This document shows positions 43,500 through 55,959 of a stretch of 64,000 bases of DNA, in pieces (position 1 is the first letter of the stretch; each line of letters begins with the position of its first letter). The translations under genes and the position numbers were made by a program. The notes beneath the pieces are model-generated. The model worked only from the letters and a program-made list of their open reading frames with translations. It was not told the origin of the DNA and ran no database searches. Where the stretch lies: NCBI RefSeq assembly GCF_023898315.1, contig NC_064616.1, positions 535,389,102-535,453,101 on the forward strand. Direction: 5' to 3'. The DNA comes from Schistocerca nitens (taxonomy: Eukaryota; Arthropoda; Insecta; Orthoptera; Acrididae).

Positions 43500-46165
43500 C
43501 GTACATCCTCCATAATGGGGTCATTCCGTGACAAGTGGTCTAGTAGTTCCGGCATGATCACCACGGATTTTGATGAAATTTTGTACGAACAATCACACAT
43601 ACTCCCAAAGAACACTGTTAAAGTTTCGCGATCATTAATTCAATACTTCCAGAAATACAGTCATTTGTTTGATCCCATAGTGCAGCTATGGATAGTGCAC
43701 CCGTGAGTTTTCGGCAACTATGAGACATAATATCTCTGGTAATATTTTCTTGACAGAAACAAAATTTTGTTATTTTGTGCAACGTTTTGCGCTCTCTTAA
43801 GCGAAATAATAAAGAAAAATTTCTTGGGTTATTTGCGTATGGATAATTTGAAGCAAAATCGGCAAAAAAATAGACGCTCGGAAGAAATGTTAAGTTTACC
43901 TTTTTCTATCTCCGGAAGTAATTGCGGAATGCACCTGAAACCTTGCGCGTAATAATCTACCAATACAAGATCTAGCAACCTCATTCTGCTACTGCTTTCC
44001 AATAGTTTACAAACTAAGGGCAAAGTCGATGATTTTTCTACAAAACGTCAAAAATGTCTATTTTTGGCCCACTTTTACAAAAAAAAGTGGCTTCTGCAAA
44101 CTCTTTTAAAACATTTTAACTACAAAGATAAAGTTCTATTCCACCTAAAGACTATATTTGGTTTTGCAATGCGAGCATGTAAGGCCCTAAAAAGAGACGA
44201 CAGTGTGAAGGTGCACTGAAAATGGGCACATACTCCACTGGCACTCGAAATAAATCTGACATCATCTACTATGTTCTACAATTATTTACTTCCCCCGGTG
44301 GAAGGCATTGCCAAAAGTTTTGAAAACTAGGAAGTGAGAGAAAGTCCGTATAACGAAAAACTTTAAAAAGGGGTGTCTTTTGTTACGATTCATCGGGACA
44401 TATTTCTGTCAGTTTTTCTGCTATAGCTACCGAATCAAACTGGCTATAACCTTCACAATTCAACTGTGTATTAGCAAGGCAGTGGAAATTGTTGTAGTAC
44501 AACTGTTGCATAACAGCTGCAGCACACATTGTATAAATAGCCTGTAGGTTTTACACCACTGTCAAATTGTGTAAATTTTTGTGAAGTTCACAGCAGTCTT
44601 CCTGACTTTTTTTGCGATGGATTCGTGTTACAGAGAATTATTAGTATGTCTTTTTTTGTGTAATGCTATTCATTTATTAGTTTAATTCCGGTTTAAGATA
44701 TAGCGTTCTTAGGGTTAACATAGTTTCGGGTTGATGTGGAACATTAGTGCGCACATGAAAAGCTTTATAAATGTGTTGGTATGGCCCATGGTGATTTAAC
44801 CACTGCTGGTTCCTTTTAAAGTGAGAAAACCAGAATCCTCATCGCCATTGGAGCCAAGCCTAATAGCTGTGATACAGCTGTCAAGGATGAGTTTCTTTAC
44901 CACAGGTTCCAAAACCTGATAAGGGTTCACTTACACGGGATACCAAGGTGACGATACGTTTCTAGAAGTGTCAAGCTAAAACCAGAAGAGGTTCCTTTTA
45001 GGATCCTAAGCTTATGTTTACTTCTAACTGCTTGAACTTTTTTACAGGTTTCATTAATTAGCAGTAGACTGTCATGAGGATAACTATACTGCCGGCCAGA
45101 TGATGTCACTGATGGGATCGTTTGGGAAGAAATATTGGTAAGACAGAACCCAAAAATTACACTTTTCTTATGTGATTACCTCAGATTATTAGCGCCACAA
45201 AAAAGAGGAAACTGTTCTTTTTATTGGCTTCCTCATCCCACTTCAGTTTTTATAAAAAGCATTTTGTAGAGCTGAGTGCTGTAAAAATGCCAAAATGACT
45301 AATTACTTGCAATTTTTATGACTCAAGCTCATTTCCTAGTCATCAGAACATCTGATATTATCTTCCACAGACACTATTAAACAACTGTAGAACATAGTAA
45401 AAGCTGTTAGATTTAATCTTAGAACCAGCGGAATATGAGTCCATTTTCAACGCACCTCCACCTTGTCATTCTTTTTTAGAGCTGTTATTAGCTCGCACTG
45501 GAAAACCAAATACAGTTTTTTAGGTGGTTTAAAACTTGGTCTTTCTAATGAAAACAGTTAAAAGAGTTGTAAGCAGACATTTTTTTTGTAAAAGGTGCAC
45601 AAAAGTAGCCATAGTGGAGTTTGTTAGAAAAATTGTCATTGTCGCCCTCAATTTGTAAACTATCGGAAAAGCAGTAGGAGAATGAAATTTTATATTCTAA
45701 GGCCTTGTATTGATAAGCTATTACGAGTGAAGTTTCAGGTGTATTCCGCAATTAATTCCGGAGATATAAAAAGATACAATTCACATTTTTTTGAGTGTCT
45801 AATTTTTCATCCGACATTACTTCAAATTATCCACATGCAAATCGCTCAGGATAACTTTTTTTATGAATTCGATGAACAGAGCGCAAAAATTTGTACAAGG
45901 TCGCTTAGTTTTGTTACTTTCAAGACAATATTACGGAAGATATTATGTCTGCAAATTGCCGAAAACTCTGGTGTGCACTGTTGGTGGCTGCGCTGTGGGG
46001 TCAAACAAATGACTATATCTGTGCAAGTATTAAACTGGCTCAAGTAAAACTTTATCAATGTTAACTGGGAACATGTGAGAATGTGCACACAAAATTTCAG
46101 CAAAATCCGTGATGGTCATGCGGCAACTTTTATCGGAATTTGGCCACCTGTCATGGAATGGCCGA
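43500..46165. repeat. Long inverted repeat: ~860-bp arms around a ~940-bp spacer
   Basis: The left arm (43500-44350) is the diverged complement of the right arm (45290-46165). Paired landmarks: GATCACCACGGATTTTGATG (43556) with CAAAATCCGTGATGGTCATG (about 46101); TGCCGAAAACTC complement (43706) with TTGCCGAAAACTC (45957); CTATATTTGGTTTTGCA (44151) with GAAAACCAAATACAG (45500); TACTATGTTCTACA (44268) with TGTAGAACATAGTA (45387). No coding motif in arms or spacer. It is either an element with very long termini or two inverted copies of one repeat. Confidence 0.85.
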
Positions 46166-46261
46166 AATGGACTTGATTGATATTAGTCAGTATAAGAAAA
46201 AGTCCAAAATACTCCACTAAAAATTAGATCTGACACTTTCCACCCAGATGGACTTATAAAT

Positions 46262-46500
46262 AAATTTACAAGATAGGATTCGGTGGCCCAATGGTAAAGA
46301 GGCAGCCAATAAATCCAGAGATTCAGGTTCGATTACTGATAAATCCCAGGTTCTTGTCGATGTGAAAAATGCCGGGTTGCACTGTGATTTGGAATCCATG
46401 TTAGAGTGTTCGTCCTCCTATGATTAGTTGGGTCAGTCACTTGAAATAACTGCTTTGCTTAACCAAATTCAAAAGCCTTTTCAAATAGCATACGCCTAAC
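46262..46500 (+). mobile_element. tRNA-derived SINE of a further family (type 6)
   Basis: GGTGGCCCAATGGTAAAGAG contains a fitting box A and CAGGTTCGATTACTG a near-consensus box B at tRNA spacing. The downstream body (GTTGGGTCAGTCACTTGAAA) is unlike the other SINEs here. No target duplication identified. Confidence 0.55.
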
Positions 46501-46804
46501 AATGCTAGTAAAGGACGACAATACATGTTACAACTGAAACTGTATTATTAAGTACCATTACTCTTTTTAACGGTTGCCACTGTCATTATTACACGAAGGG
46601 TAACTGCCACAGCCGTAAATCAGTCAACGTGACTGCGTGGCAGTTGAAGTAAAGGTGGATGAACATTAATGTTCTCTCGTAAATAACTATTTCGATATAA
46701 TGCGACAGAGCAATCAGAAAACACATTGGCTGCTTAAGAACCTTTGTTTGTAGGAGCATGATTCAATTGCTTTGATTGCCCAGTTTTGTTAAGGACACTA
46801 ATGA

Positions 46805-48060
46805 CTCCAACATCTACATCTATATTCTGCAAACCACTGTGAAGTTTATGGCAGAGGGTACGTTCCACTGTACCAGTTACTAGGGTTTCTTCCCATTGCA
46901 TTCACGTATGGAGAGCGGGAAGATCGAATGCCTGTATGCGTGCTGTAATTATTCTAATCTTATCCTCCCGATCCCTGTGTGAGCGATATGTATACGTTGT
47001 AGTATATTCCTAGAGTCATCATGTAAAGCCCGTTCTTAAAACATTGTTAGTAGACTTTCTCGGGATAGTTTACGTCTATCTACCCGAGTCTGTGACTTTA
47101 GTTTCTTCACTACCTCACTGACACTCCCTCACGGATCAAACAAACCTGGTGCTGCCCTTCTCCGTACACGTTCAATAATTCCTGTTAGTCCTATATGGTA
47201 CGGGTCCCACACACTTGAGCAATATTGTAGAACCGGCCGTACGAGTGATTTGTAAGAAATCTCCTTTCCAGACCGTTTGCAGTTCCACAGTATTCTGCCA
47301 ATAAACAGAACTCTACCACTAGCTTTAGCCACAACTGGGCGTATATGATTATTCCATTTCAAATTCCTACAAATTGTTACACCCAGGCATTGTATGAGCT
47401 GGTCGACTGCCACAGTGACTCACTGATATCATACTCATGGTGTACTATGGTTTTTCGTTTTGTGAAGTGCACAATTTTACATTTTTGAACATTCAAATCA
47501 ACTTGCCAATCTTTGAGCCACTCTGAAATCTTATCAAGATCTGACTGAACACTTATGCAGCTTCTTTCAGACAGTATTTCGTTATTGATAACTGCGTCAT
47601 CTGCAAAAAGTCTGAGGATACTGTTTAAATTGCTCGCTAGGTCATTAATATGCAGTATGAATAGCAAGGCTCCCAACACATTTCGAAGGCGGACACCAGA
47701 AGTTACTTCTACATCTAACAATGACTCTCCATCTAAGACAACATGCTGCGTCCTCCCTACTGAAAAGTCCTCTATGCAGTCACAGATTTCACTTGATACC
47801 CTATACGATCGTGCTTTTGACAATAACCGTAGGTGTGGTACTGAGCCAAATTCTTTTTGGAAATCAAGAAATACTGCATCAATATGACTGCCTTGATCCA
47901 ACGTTTTCAGTATGTCACGCGAGAAGAGCGCACGTTAGGTTTCATATGATCGATGCTTTAGGAATCCATGCTGGTTGGCACGGAGGAGGTGATTGGTCAT
48001 TTTCAGGTCTTCACGTTACGCTCTCCGATTTAATACAGCTTTAACGAAGCGAGTAACTGA
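46805..48060 (-). pseudogene. Jockey-like reverse transcriptase relic, 5'-truncated
   Basis: On the minus strand, from 47901: HIDAVFLDFQKEFGSVPHLR (motif A), SGVRLRNVLGALLF (degraded motif B), LRLFADDAVINNE (the catalytic FADD box, ~47615), then DKISEWLKDWQVDLNVQKCK. A frame change near 47400 leads to CLGVTICRNLKWNNHIRP and VLQYCSSVWDPYHIG (47200), the thumb. The 3' untranslated region reaches ATCTACATCTATATTCTGC at 46812, the complement of the usual tail. A region upstream of motif A continues to about 48060. Confidence 0.9.
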
Positions 48061-48580
48061 AGCTGTAACTTCAGTCTTCTACAGGTGCGGAATGTCTTAG
48101 GCTAAGCACCTAAAGCACTAAACGTAACAGTAATGACTGTTGGGAAGTTGTGTTGTAAGCAACACAGAACTTGTTGCAGGCAATAAGCATACCCACTGAG
48201 TATTCAAAACGAATAGCACTGCCTGCAAAAGGCCTGTTTTAATCTGTTGGGACATTTAACAACATTACACGTCCGCTATCGAATTAAAGGTTCATTCTGA
48301 CGACAATGCCCACCACTCAAACGTTCATTTCGGCAACAATGCCCATCCCATACCTCACTCACGTAAACTACAGCGCCTTAAAATCATCGAGATGCGACCT
48401 TCCTTTAAAATACTTCTTGCTGCTCACATGCTTCAACAGAATTGCCAAACCCAGTGCATGCTTTTCATTCACTTATTTCAAAATTTGTCGAAAACTGCTT
48501 ATTAGAGGAAAACACGCACAGACGTAAAACTAAATTAAAATTAAAAATCTTTACACATTCAAAGACAGAATATAGTATTC

Positions 48581-48602
48581 CAAAAAAAAAGAAAAAAAAA
48601 AG
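48581..48602. repeat. A-rich tract
   Basis: A9-G-A-type homopolymer run. Confidence 0.8.
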
Positions 48603-48713
48603 ACTTTTACAGTGCAGAAACAACGCCAAATTTCTAACCAATGGTGAGAAGTGAAGATTACCAGGCAAATTCGTTGAAGTTTTTCGCCTGTAAACCTAAG
48701 CAAAAAAAAAAAA

Positions 48714-48906
48714 GGTTCAAATGGCTCTGAGCACTATGGGACTTAACATCTGAGGTCATCAGTCCCATAGACTCAGAACTACTTAAACCTAACTAACCTA
48801 AGGACATTACACACACCCATGCCCGAGGCAGGGTTCGAATCTGCGACCGTAGCAGCAGCGCGGTTCCGGACTGAAGCGCCTAGAACCGCACGGCCACATG
48901 GCCGGC
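48714..48906 (-). mobile_element. Type 1 SINE
   Basis: A full copy with an A-rich left flank. AAGCAAA occurs on both sides (48699-48705 and 48912-48918), a probable short target duplication. Confidence 0.9.
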
Positions 48907-49069
48907 ACTGAAGCAAAGATCACTTCAGTTACTGTTATTATCAAAAGTTCAAAAGAAATATGCGACGTGTATTCACGTAAGATACATTTCTATTTCTCTT
49001 GCTAAAATGATAATTAAGCCCATATTATGAACTTCAGTGTATGATTCACAAAGTGATTAATATGTCAGG

Positions 49070-49740
49070 ACTGTGCAACAATAATAAGACGAGCGGTTTT
49101 TACTGTTATATGCAAAAGCTTATTGATAAATTAGGAAAAATATTTGTCCGTTAAATTTAAAATAACTAAGACACAAAATTCAAAAACTCGTCGAATGCGA
49201 TTACTTCAGCAGCGTTGACTTTCCCTTGAGCGAAAAAGTTCTTCACAGTCCCTGTAACGTCTTCAGCAAACACGTCGGTATACGAATTAGCAACGTCGTA
49301 AGAAACCAGACGATCGCATTCTGGAATAGTATCTTGACGTAGTTCACCAAATTCATAACTGTTCTTCAACCAGTATTATTACTGAGAGACGCATACACGC
49401 TTTCTAATTTTCTTGCTCGCCTACTTTAATATTATGGACATGTAGTGTGATTTACTATTGGGCGACCCTTGCGGACCTCAACTCAGGAATTCGTGGAGTC
49501 ATTAATTTCGAAGCTGACTTCAGAATACTGAAATGAAGTATTGTGTAATTTCTTGTTAAATTCGCCCTGAAAACTCGAAATCGGGTTTTGTCTCTCTGAA
49601 TGTTGCCACTGTCTGAAAAGAATTTATTTTTTTAATATACTCTTTATCCGACATAAGCATCGCTGTATCCCCTTTATCAGTCTTTGTTACCATTACGTAA
49701 AATAATGTCAGTCGTATCAACAGGTGTAATTTAATTATAG
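49070..49740 (-). pseudogene. PLE reverse transcriptase relic
   Basis: The minus strand near 49700 reads TKTDKGDTAMLMSDKEYIKK, the PLE-type DKG motif. At 49369-49166 it reads MKNSYEFGELRQDTIPECDR followed by LVSYDVANSYTD, corresponding to the LVSFDVxxLFTN motif A. YFKFNGQIF follows at ~49140. Order and spacing fit a Penelope-like reverse transcriptase, with stops between blocks. The GIY-YIG nuclease part is not seen. This copy represents a different region of a PLE from the two palindromes. Confidence 0.7.
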
Positions 49741-49996
49741 TTCACTGATAATTCCTTTGTAAGTAAAAACTGAACATGTCTAGAATAAACAAGCTACGCA
49801 GTTTTCGGTTAGACAGATGACGACGGTACCAAGAAACCGACAAACTATTCACAAAGAACCGAGTACTTAGCAGCCGAAACACACATGAAAACGAAAGTGT
49901 ATTTGCGTTCCACAAAGTCAGACCTGCACCGGTACATCTTTGGCCAACAAGCACGAATTTCGTCCACGGAGCTCACTACTTCGATAATGGCCACTC

Positions 49997-50144
49997 TCAA
50001 ATGGTTCAAATGGCTCTGAGCGCTATGGGACTTAACATCTGAGGCCATCAATGCCCTAGAAAACAGAACTACTTAAACCTAACTAACCTACGGACATCAC
50101 ACACATCCATGCCCGAGGCAGGATTCGAACCTGCGACCGTAGCG
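49997..50144 (-). mobile_element. 5'-truncated type 1 SINE
   Basis: Body plus box B, truncated in the head at about 50144. No convincing target duplication. Confidence 0.88.
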
Positions 50145-50399
50145 TGTTCACTCCCGACTAGTAATAAATGTAAAAGCGTATTGTCTTTTCCTACCTCAAG
50201 GTTTTTTAGATCACGGGTGGCTGTCATGCGATTGTTGTGGATTATAATTAAATCATTATTATCAGCTAAAGCTAGCTGACATCAACTGCTGTGTAACAGC
50301 TTACTCTTCGACGTTTAGAACTTTGCTCCGTTTTCTTATATTATGTACGCATGTCGTTATTCCAACAACTGTGTAGAAAATATATCAGACGAAAAGTGT

Positions 50400-50650
50400 T
50401 CTTACCTTTTGTTAGCAGGCTGCTGCGAACTCCACCACAAACAGCTCGTAACACGGCGGTGCCACATGCACTACTGACGAATGGCTGCCAACCACGATAC
50501 TGCGTCGTCGCCGAGGAGGTGGGTGGGTGGAGTGAAGCTCCGCTCCTTCCTGCAGCACCGGCCAATCGCGGGCTCGCTGCTATCGCAAGCCACACCCCCG
50601 TCGGCTTTGTTCCGCTTCTGCCGGCGTGGCCCGTGTTACACTGCACAATA
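50400..50650. other. GC-rich segment with open frames on both strands
   Basis: A GC-rich block in AT-rich surroundings, containing CCGGCCAATCGCGGGC. Frames of 105 codons (minus) and 110 codons (plus) overlap it, without a known motif. It could be a CpG-rich promoter or an element end. Confidence 0.35.
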
Positions 50651-51798
50651 ACCATCAATGATCTTCCGTTAAAAAATCTATAAAATATTTGCCTTTGCGC
50701 TGCACTGCTTTTACTATACCTTCTGTATCTTTTATGGGAGGACGAGCATGGCCCTAGGTTTTATAAAACATTAGTCAAAGATATTTGACGGTGTAATACT
50801 GACTAATTTCACCGCGGCCTTGAAAAGTTCCACGCGGAAGCGGAAGGCGTAGGAGGCCAGTGCTTCATATCTGTTGCGCAAAGCACTTACACTGAGCCAG
50901 GCATTGGCCAGCGTATGAAAGATAAGAATATCAACGCTGTTCCTGAATACAGCACTGCCTGCAACGACGACTGCAAATCTGTCTATTCTGTGTATTATTC
51001 GGGAAGCATAAACATTCTTTTCGTTTTTGTTGCATATATACGGAATGACGGTCTCTCTCCGGAAAAGCAGGTAGTGAAAGATTCCGATGATGCAAAAGAA
51101 TTACCCTCTCGTAATGGCCCCCAGTTTCTTCAAAGAGGAGGATGATGTTGACGACTGATGTACATAAAATGTCTAGCTGCGTTCACATGTAATCTCAAAC
51201 GTTTTTACTTATTGAGTCTAGCATATCTTTGTTTAAAAATACACAGCCATCAAAAGTAGCCCCTACAGTCGCATGAGAAGCATCAGTTATTTATATCTAT
51301 CTTCATAGCAGTTTATGTTATCTTATTGACATCAGAATTCTTCTTCTGCTTACCAATTACATCCCCGTCTCGCCGAGTATTTCGTAAATTTTCAGTGATA
51401 CATTTTCTACGAAATAATTTGTAATGATCGTTGTACTGTCGCATTTCTTCGTTCCATTCACGTAGCGAGAGCGGGGGAAAGTGATTGTTTAACTGTAGCA
51501 ATACCAAGGCTTTTCCCATAACGTGGACCACAGGGGGGGGGTTACTTTATGACTATCCTAAAAATATTTAAAAAAAAAACAAAATTCGTTAAGTCTTATA
51601 TTAACAACATAATTTTTGAAGAGGTACTGATGTGTTAGTGGGATCAGGAACATGAAAATGTCTTTTACCATACTGTTGTCAATATCTACTCACTTTCATT
51701 ATCATGTACTATCAAGGGAAAATGTGGAGATATTTTGTGCCCACACACACAAAAAAAATGGAAATTTCGTTAATTGTTTTACCCACAACATACTTTTT
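50651..51798. other. Intergenic, nothing recognised
   Basis: A short plus frame at 50915-51145 and a minus frame at 51313-51531 show no known motif. Confidence 0.35.
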
Positions 51799-52397
51799 AA
51801 AGGGTTATTGATAGGTCAGTAATGTCCTGAACCAGAAAATGTTGAATATGACATTCCTTGGGGTAAGTGAGCCCTCCCCCCTTGGTACGGGGTGGGTTAA
51901 ACGCCTGTGTGCGTAATTAGTGTAAACTTGTGCTATCCATCCCCATAGGAGCGTTTGTAGTACATTCCTGGATTCATTTTTTACAACTGGTTCTTGAAAC
52001 TTTGCAAGCAGTTTTTCTCGAGGTAGTCTGCATCTATCCTGAAGTATCTGCCAGTTCAGTTTCTTCAGCATCTCAGTGCCTCTCTCTCATGAATTGAACA
52101 AACTTGCGACAATTCGTGCTGCTCTTCTCTATATATGTTCAGTATCCTCTGTCAGTCATGTCCGATACGGGTCAAACACATTTGAGCAATACTCCAGGAT
52201 GGGTCGAACAAGCGATTTGTAAGCAATATTATTTGTATACTGATTGCATTTCCCTAGTGTTATACCAGTCAAGCGAACTTTGCCAACTGCTACGACTGAG
52301 CAAATGTGATCGTTCCACTTCGTATCACTGTAAATTGAAGATTGGAAATAGTTCCATAATAAAGAATTTCGAGGTTTTTTGTGACATAAGATCTACA
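51799..52397 (-). pseudogene. Jockey-like relic, C-terminal part
   Basis: The minus strand shows TKWNDHI-like codons near 52315, NIAYKSLVRPILEYCSN near 52200, then LKKLNWQILQDRCRLPREKL at 52068, the order of the thumb and C terminus of jockey-like proteins. It begins where the 53575-55890 relic breaks off, so both may be halves of one copy. Confidence 0.75.
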
Positions 52398-52409
52398 TGA
52401 TCAACGCAA

Positions 52410-52608
52410 GCCGGCCGCGGTGGCCGTGCGGTTCTAGGCGCTTCAGTCCGGAACCGCGAGACTGCTACGGTCGCAGGTTCGAATCCTGCCTCCGGCATGG
52501 ATGTGTGTGATGTCCTTAGGTTAGTTAGGTTTAAGTAGTTCTAAGTTCTAGATAACTGATGACCTCAGATGTTAAGACCCATAGTGCTCAGAGCCATTTG
52601 AACCATTT
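52410..52608 (+). mobile_element. Type 1 SINE
   Basis: Full length. Target duplication TGAT[C/A]AACGCAA at 52398-52409 and 52609-52620, with one mismatch. Confidence 0.95.
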
Positions 52609-52620
52609 TGATAAACGCAA

Positions 52621-53574
52621 TAACGTATAAGAGGCTCAAATTGCTACGACTGAATATGTAGTACCAAATGCAATTAACAGCTAGTATGCGGTTTAACAGC
52701 CACTGCTGTTAACATACGAAAGGTTCTATGTTCCGCGAGCTTACTCCTCAGTGTTAGATAAAACAGCGTAGGCAACAGGTATTTATAACAGTTTCAGTCG
52801 AAAGAAAAGACGATCGGAAAGGTACTGTGGCAGCAATGAGAAGAAAGCTGAAACACTGAGGAAATGAATATGTAAGTTAAAGTAACAAATGTGTTCCTGC
52901 AAAATCTCGTCCAGCACAGGAGGTAAGTCTCATTACTGATCGGTAACCTACACCATAACTGGGCAGACTGTCTATTGTTGAGTTGCCAACTGTATTTTTA
53001 CAGAAGAGGTAAAGGACATGGTACAGCAATCAAAACAAATACAGCCATTTATCGCCAGTAACATGAATGCATCTGACTTCTTAGCTTTCAAGAAAGCACC
53101 AGATTTTAATATAAACACAGCAACTGTAGACGTATTCGAAGTACAGTAGTTATGGTTGCACGAACATAAGTCTCATGTAGTTAAGACCAGGAGCACCGGT
53201 AATGTATCACAATTTTGAGAAAACATGTACGAGTAGAGGAAGTCAAGAAAATGCAGCTACTTGCCCTGGATGTTGCAAGCCACATTTGTGAAGTAAAGGA
53301 GAAAGACTTAATGGAAAAGATGCTCTAACTGACAAACAATGAACACATACGGTTTTACAAAAGCATGATGCCCTTCTGCTTTTTGCTGTTGTGCTGACAC
53401 TTCGAGCTTTTCATTAAATTTCCACTTTCAGTAAATTCTTCATGCTGTTACAATACAATGTTTGTAATTTCCTTTGGAAACTAGATCCATAATATACTTA
53501 ACTTTCGAATAAAGCACATAAATAGTGCAATTATGACCATTAATACATAATATGCTTAAAACTCATTTACCTCA
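52621..53574. other. Segment between two halves of a jockey-like copy
   Basis: A plus-strand stretch around 53015-53330 reads SKQIQPFIASNMNASDFLAF and later VKTRSTGNVSQF, faintly reminiscent of transposon proteins, but it is broken by stops and I cannot name it. Confidence 0.3.
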
Positions 53575-55890
53575 AATTCATGGTTTCGGCACTTAGAGCC
53601 TTTTTCATTTCAAGTCTTCGATTGCTACACCCACGTATTTGTACGAGTTGACCGATTCCTACTGTGATGGAAGGAATGATCGGATCAGGGTTTAAACGTC
53701 GCTTCCACATCCAGTGGTGACTCATTGTTACTGTAGTCGTAGGATATTTCGCTTTTCGTCTTGTGAAGTGCACAGTTTTGCATTTCTGAAGAGTTAAAAC
53801 AAGTTGCCAATCATTGCACCACTCTGATATCACATCAAGAACGGTTTGAATATACATGCAGCTTTTTCATACAGTCCTTCGTTACAGATATCTGCATATA
53901 GTCTTAGGTTACTATTAACATGATCTGCCAGGACATTAATACACAACATGAGTAGCAAGGGCCTCGGCACTCTTCCCTGCGGTACACCTGAAGTTACCTC
54001 TGCATCTGTCGATAACTTTCCATTCAAGCCAACATACTGCTTCCTCCCTAACAAGAGATCCTCAATCCAGTCACAAATTTCGCATGATAGCCTATTCAGT
54101 GGTCGCCAAACATTTTTTCTTGAAGAGCCAACACTGAAATTGTGGGGCGGGATCTCGGGCCGCATATGTACCGATCATATCATTGACTGGCAATCTAAAC
54201 AAATTAGTATGTTATGAGCTCCCAGTAGACCAGCTAAAGTAAGGGCGAAGTAAGTTGGCTGCCGGCTGCTGAGTACTGATCGTTAGAAGTCTGACCACTC
54301 GGAACATTTCGTATCGACTGGTTTCCATTTCAGAATGCTGCAATCCTCAGAGACACCAAAGCTGTGATATTGTAATTGCCTGATGAAGTGTTGTTGTGTC
54401 GTGTGAACAGATGATTAATTGATTAATAACAGTAACTGTGCTTGTATTTAAATACATTATTCAACATTCGTCACTATCACAGATATTTACTGAATGACTT
54501 CGAATGTAGTTTTTCTTCTATTGATTATGTTGTAGTACAAGAGCTTCAATTTGATTTCAGTTTCCTTGTTACAAATATGCACTGCATTTGAAAACGGCCC
54601 TCTCTACAATGCGCATTCACTGCATTTGAAGATGGCATCTCTCCAATGCGCATTCAAAATTCCACGTTACTTCCGTTTGAAATATATACCCATACCACTT
54701 GATCGGTACGAGGCACACACGGCCATGAGTTGTCAGCAAAGGTAGATGAACAATAAAACATCCCCCACCCCCTCACATCTGCTAATGCCCTAGTTGCCGC
54801 GTTATTTACTACTCTACCCCTAAGGTAAGCGGTCAACTTTACATAGCTAACGTCCCAGTTCACCAACGCAGATTAAAATAAAGCGCATCTTAAAATATTG
54901 CTGTCACTGTAAGTATTTTTTATTTGTTACTAATTGAGAACACTACAGTCTTAAGATGATCTTAACATTGTGAGCACATCTGAAAATTCCGTTAGCTGAT
55001 GTTGGATGTACAGTGTTATAGAACATGGGCGAGAATAGGGCCGCAAGAATACTTGATTCGGGCCGCATACGGCCCGCGGGAAGCAGTTTAGCGACCACTG
55101 GCCTATGCGATCGTACTTTCTATTATAAGCATAGATGTGGTATTGAGCTGCATGCTTTGCACGACTTTTAAGGACGCCACGCGAGAAAAGAGTGAGTTGG
55201 GTTTCGCATACTCGGTGTTTTCGCAATCGATTTTAGTTGGCACTGAGGATGTCATCCTGTTCGAGATATCTCATTACACCTGAAATCAGAATATGTTCTA
55301 AGTTTCTACAAGAAAAGGACGGTAATAATATTGACCGGCTGTTTTGTGACCCACTTCTGCTATTCTTCTTAAAGATAGGTGTGACCTGTGCTTTCGTCCA
55401 ACTGCAAGGGACGGATTTTTATCAGAGCGATCTACGATAGATTATGTGTAAAATACGACCTAATTCAGCCGAAAATTAGGTATAGGATCTAAGATGGATT
55501 TCATCGGGCCTAGGAATTTTGTTCAATTTCATCGATTTCATCTGTTTCTCAGCACCAGTGGCACAAATATCTACTATATCACTCATGCTTACAGTGATTT
55601 GAGAATTAAAGTGGGGCAATAGTCCTGAATTTTCTTTTGTAAAGAAACGTTTGAAAACAGAGTTCAGTATTTCTGCTTCTGCTTTTGCTTTGCTATTATC
55701 AATTTCAGTTCCTGCCTCGTCGATGAGTGTCGGGACCCTAAAATTGGCACCACTAACAGCTTTTACATATAATAATAATTTCTTTGTGTTTTGTGAGACA
55801 TCTTTCAATAATATTCTGCTACGAAAGACCGTGAAGCTTCAAGCATTGCCCCCTTGACAGTCAAACGTGTTTCGTTCAGCATTACTCTAT
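53575..55890 (-). pseudogene. Jockey-like reverse transcriptase relic split by a hAT-like insertion
   Basis: On the minus strand from 55808: KDVSQNTKKLLLYVKAVSGA and GTEIDNSKAKAEAEILNSVF, the region before the palm. The sequence then continues through 55107-55470. After the 1-kb insertion (54097-55100), SCEICDWIEDLLLGRKQYVG (54085), SGVPQGRVPRPLLL (motif B) and LRLYADICNE (53905, a degraded YADD box) follow, then SEWCNDWQLVLTLQKCKTVH (53825). Frameshifts separate the blocks. It is followed, after a 1.2-kb gap, by thumb sequence at 51799-52397. Confidence 0.88.
54097..55100. mobile_element. Non-autonomous hAT-like element (1.0 kb)
   Basis: The termini CAGTGGTCGCCAAAC (54097) and GTTTAGCGACCACTG (55086-55100) are inverted with one mismatch. 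GCCTAT flanks both ends (54090-54095, 55101-55106), and the jockey-like sequence resumes on the other side. The ends are rich in GGGCCGC. No transposase. An internal tandem pair (about 54585-54660) repeats a ~45-bp unit ending CAATGCGCATTCA. The 8-bp duplication expected of hAT is only partly intact. Confidence 0.85.
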
Positions 55891-55959
55891 CTATAGCCCT
55901 ACGATTTGTTTTACATCTACTTTGAAGTAGTCTGCTTGTTAAGAAAAGAAGAGGCACTC

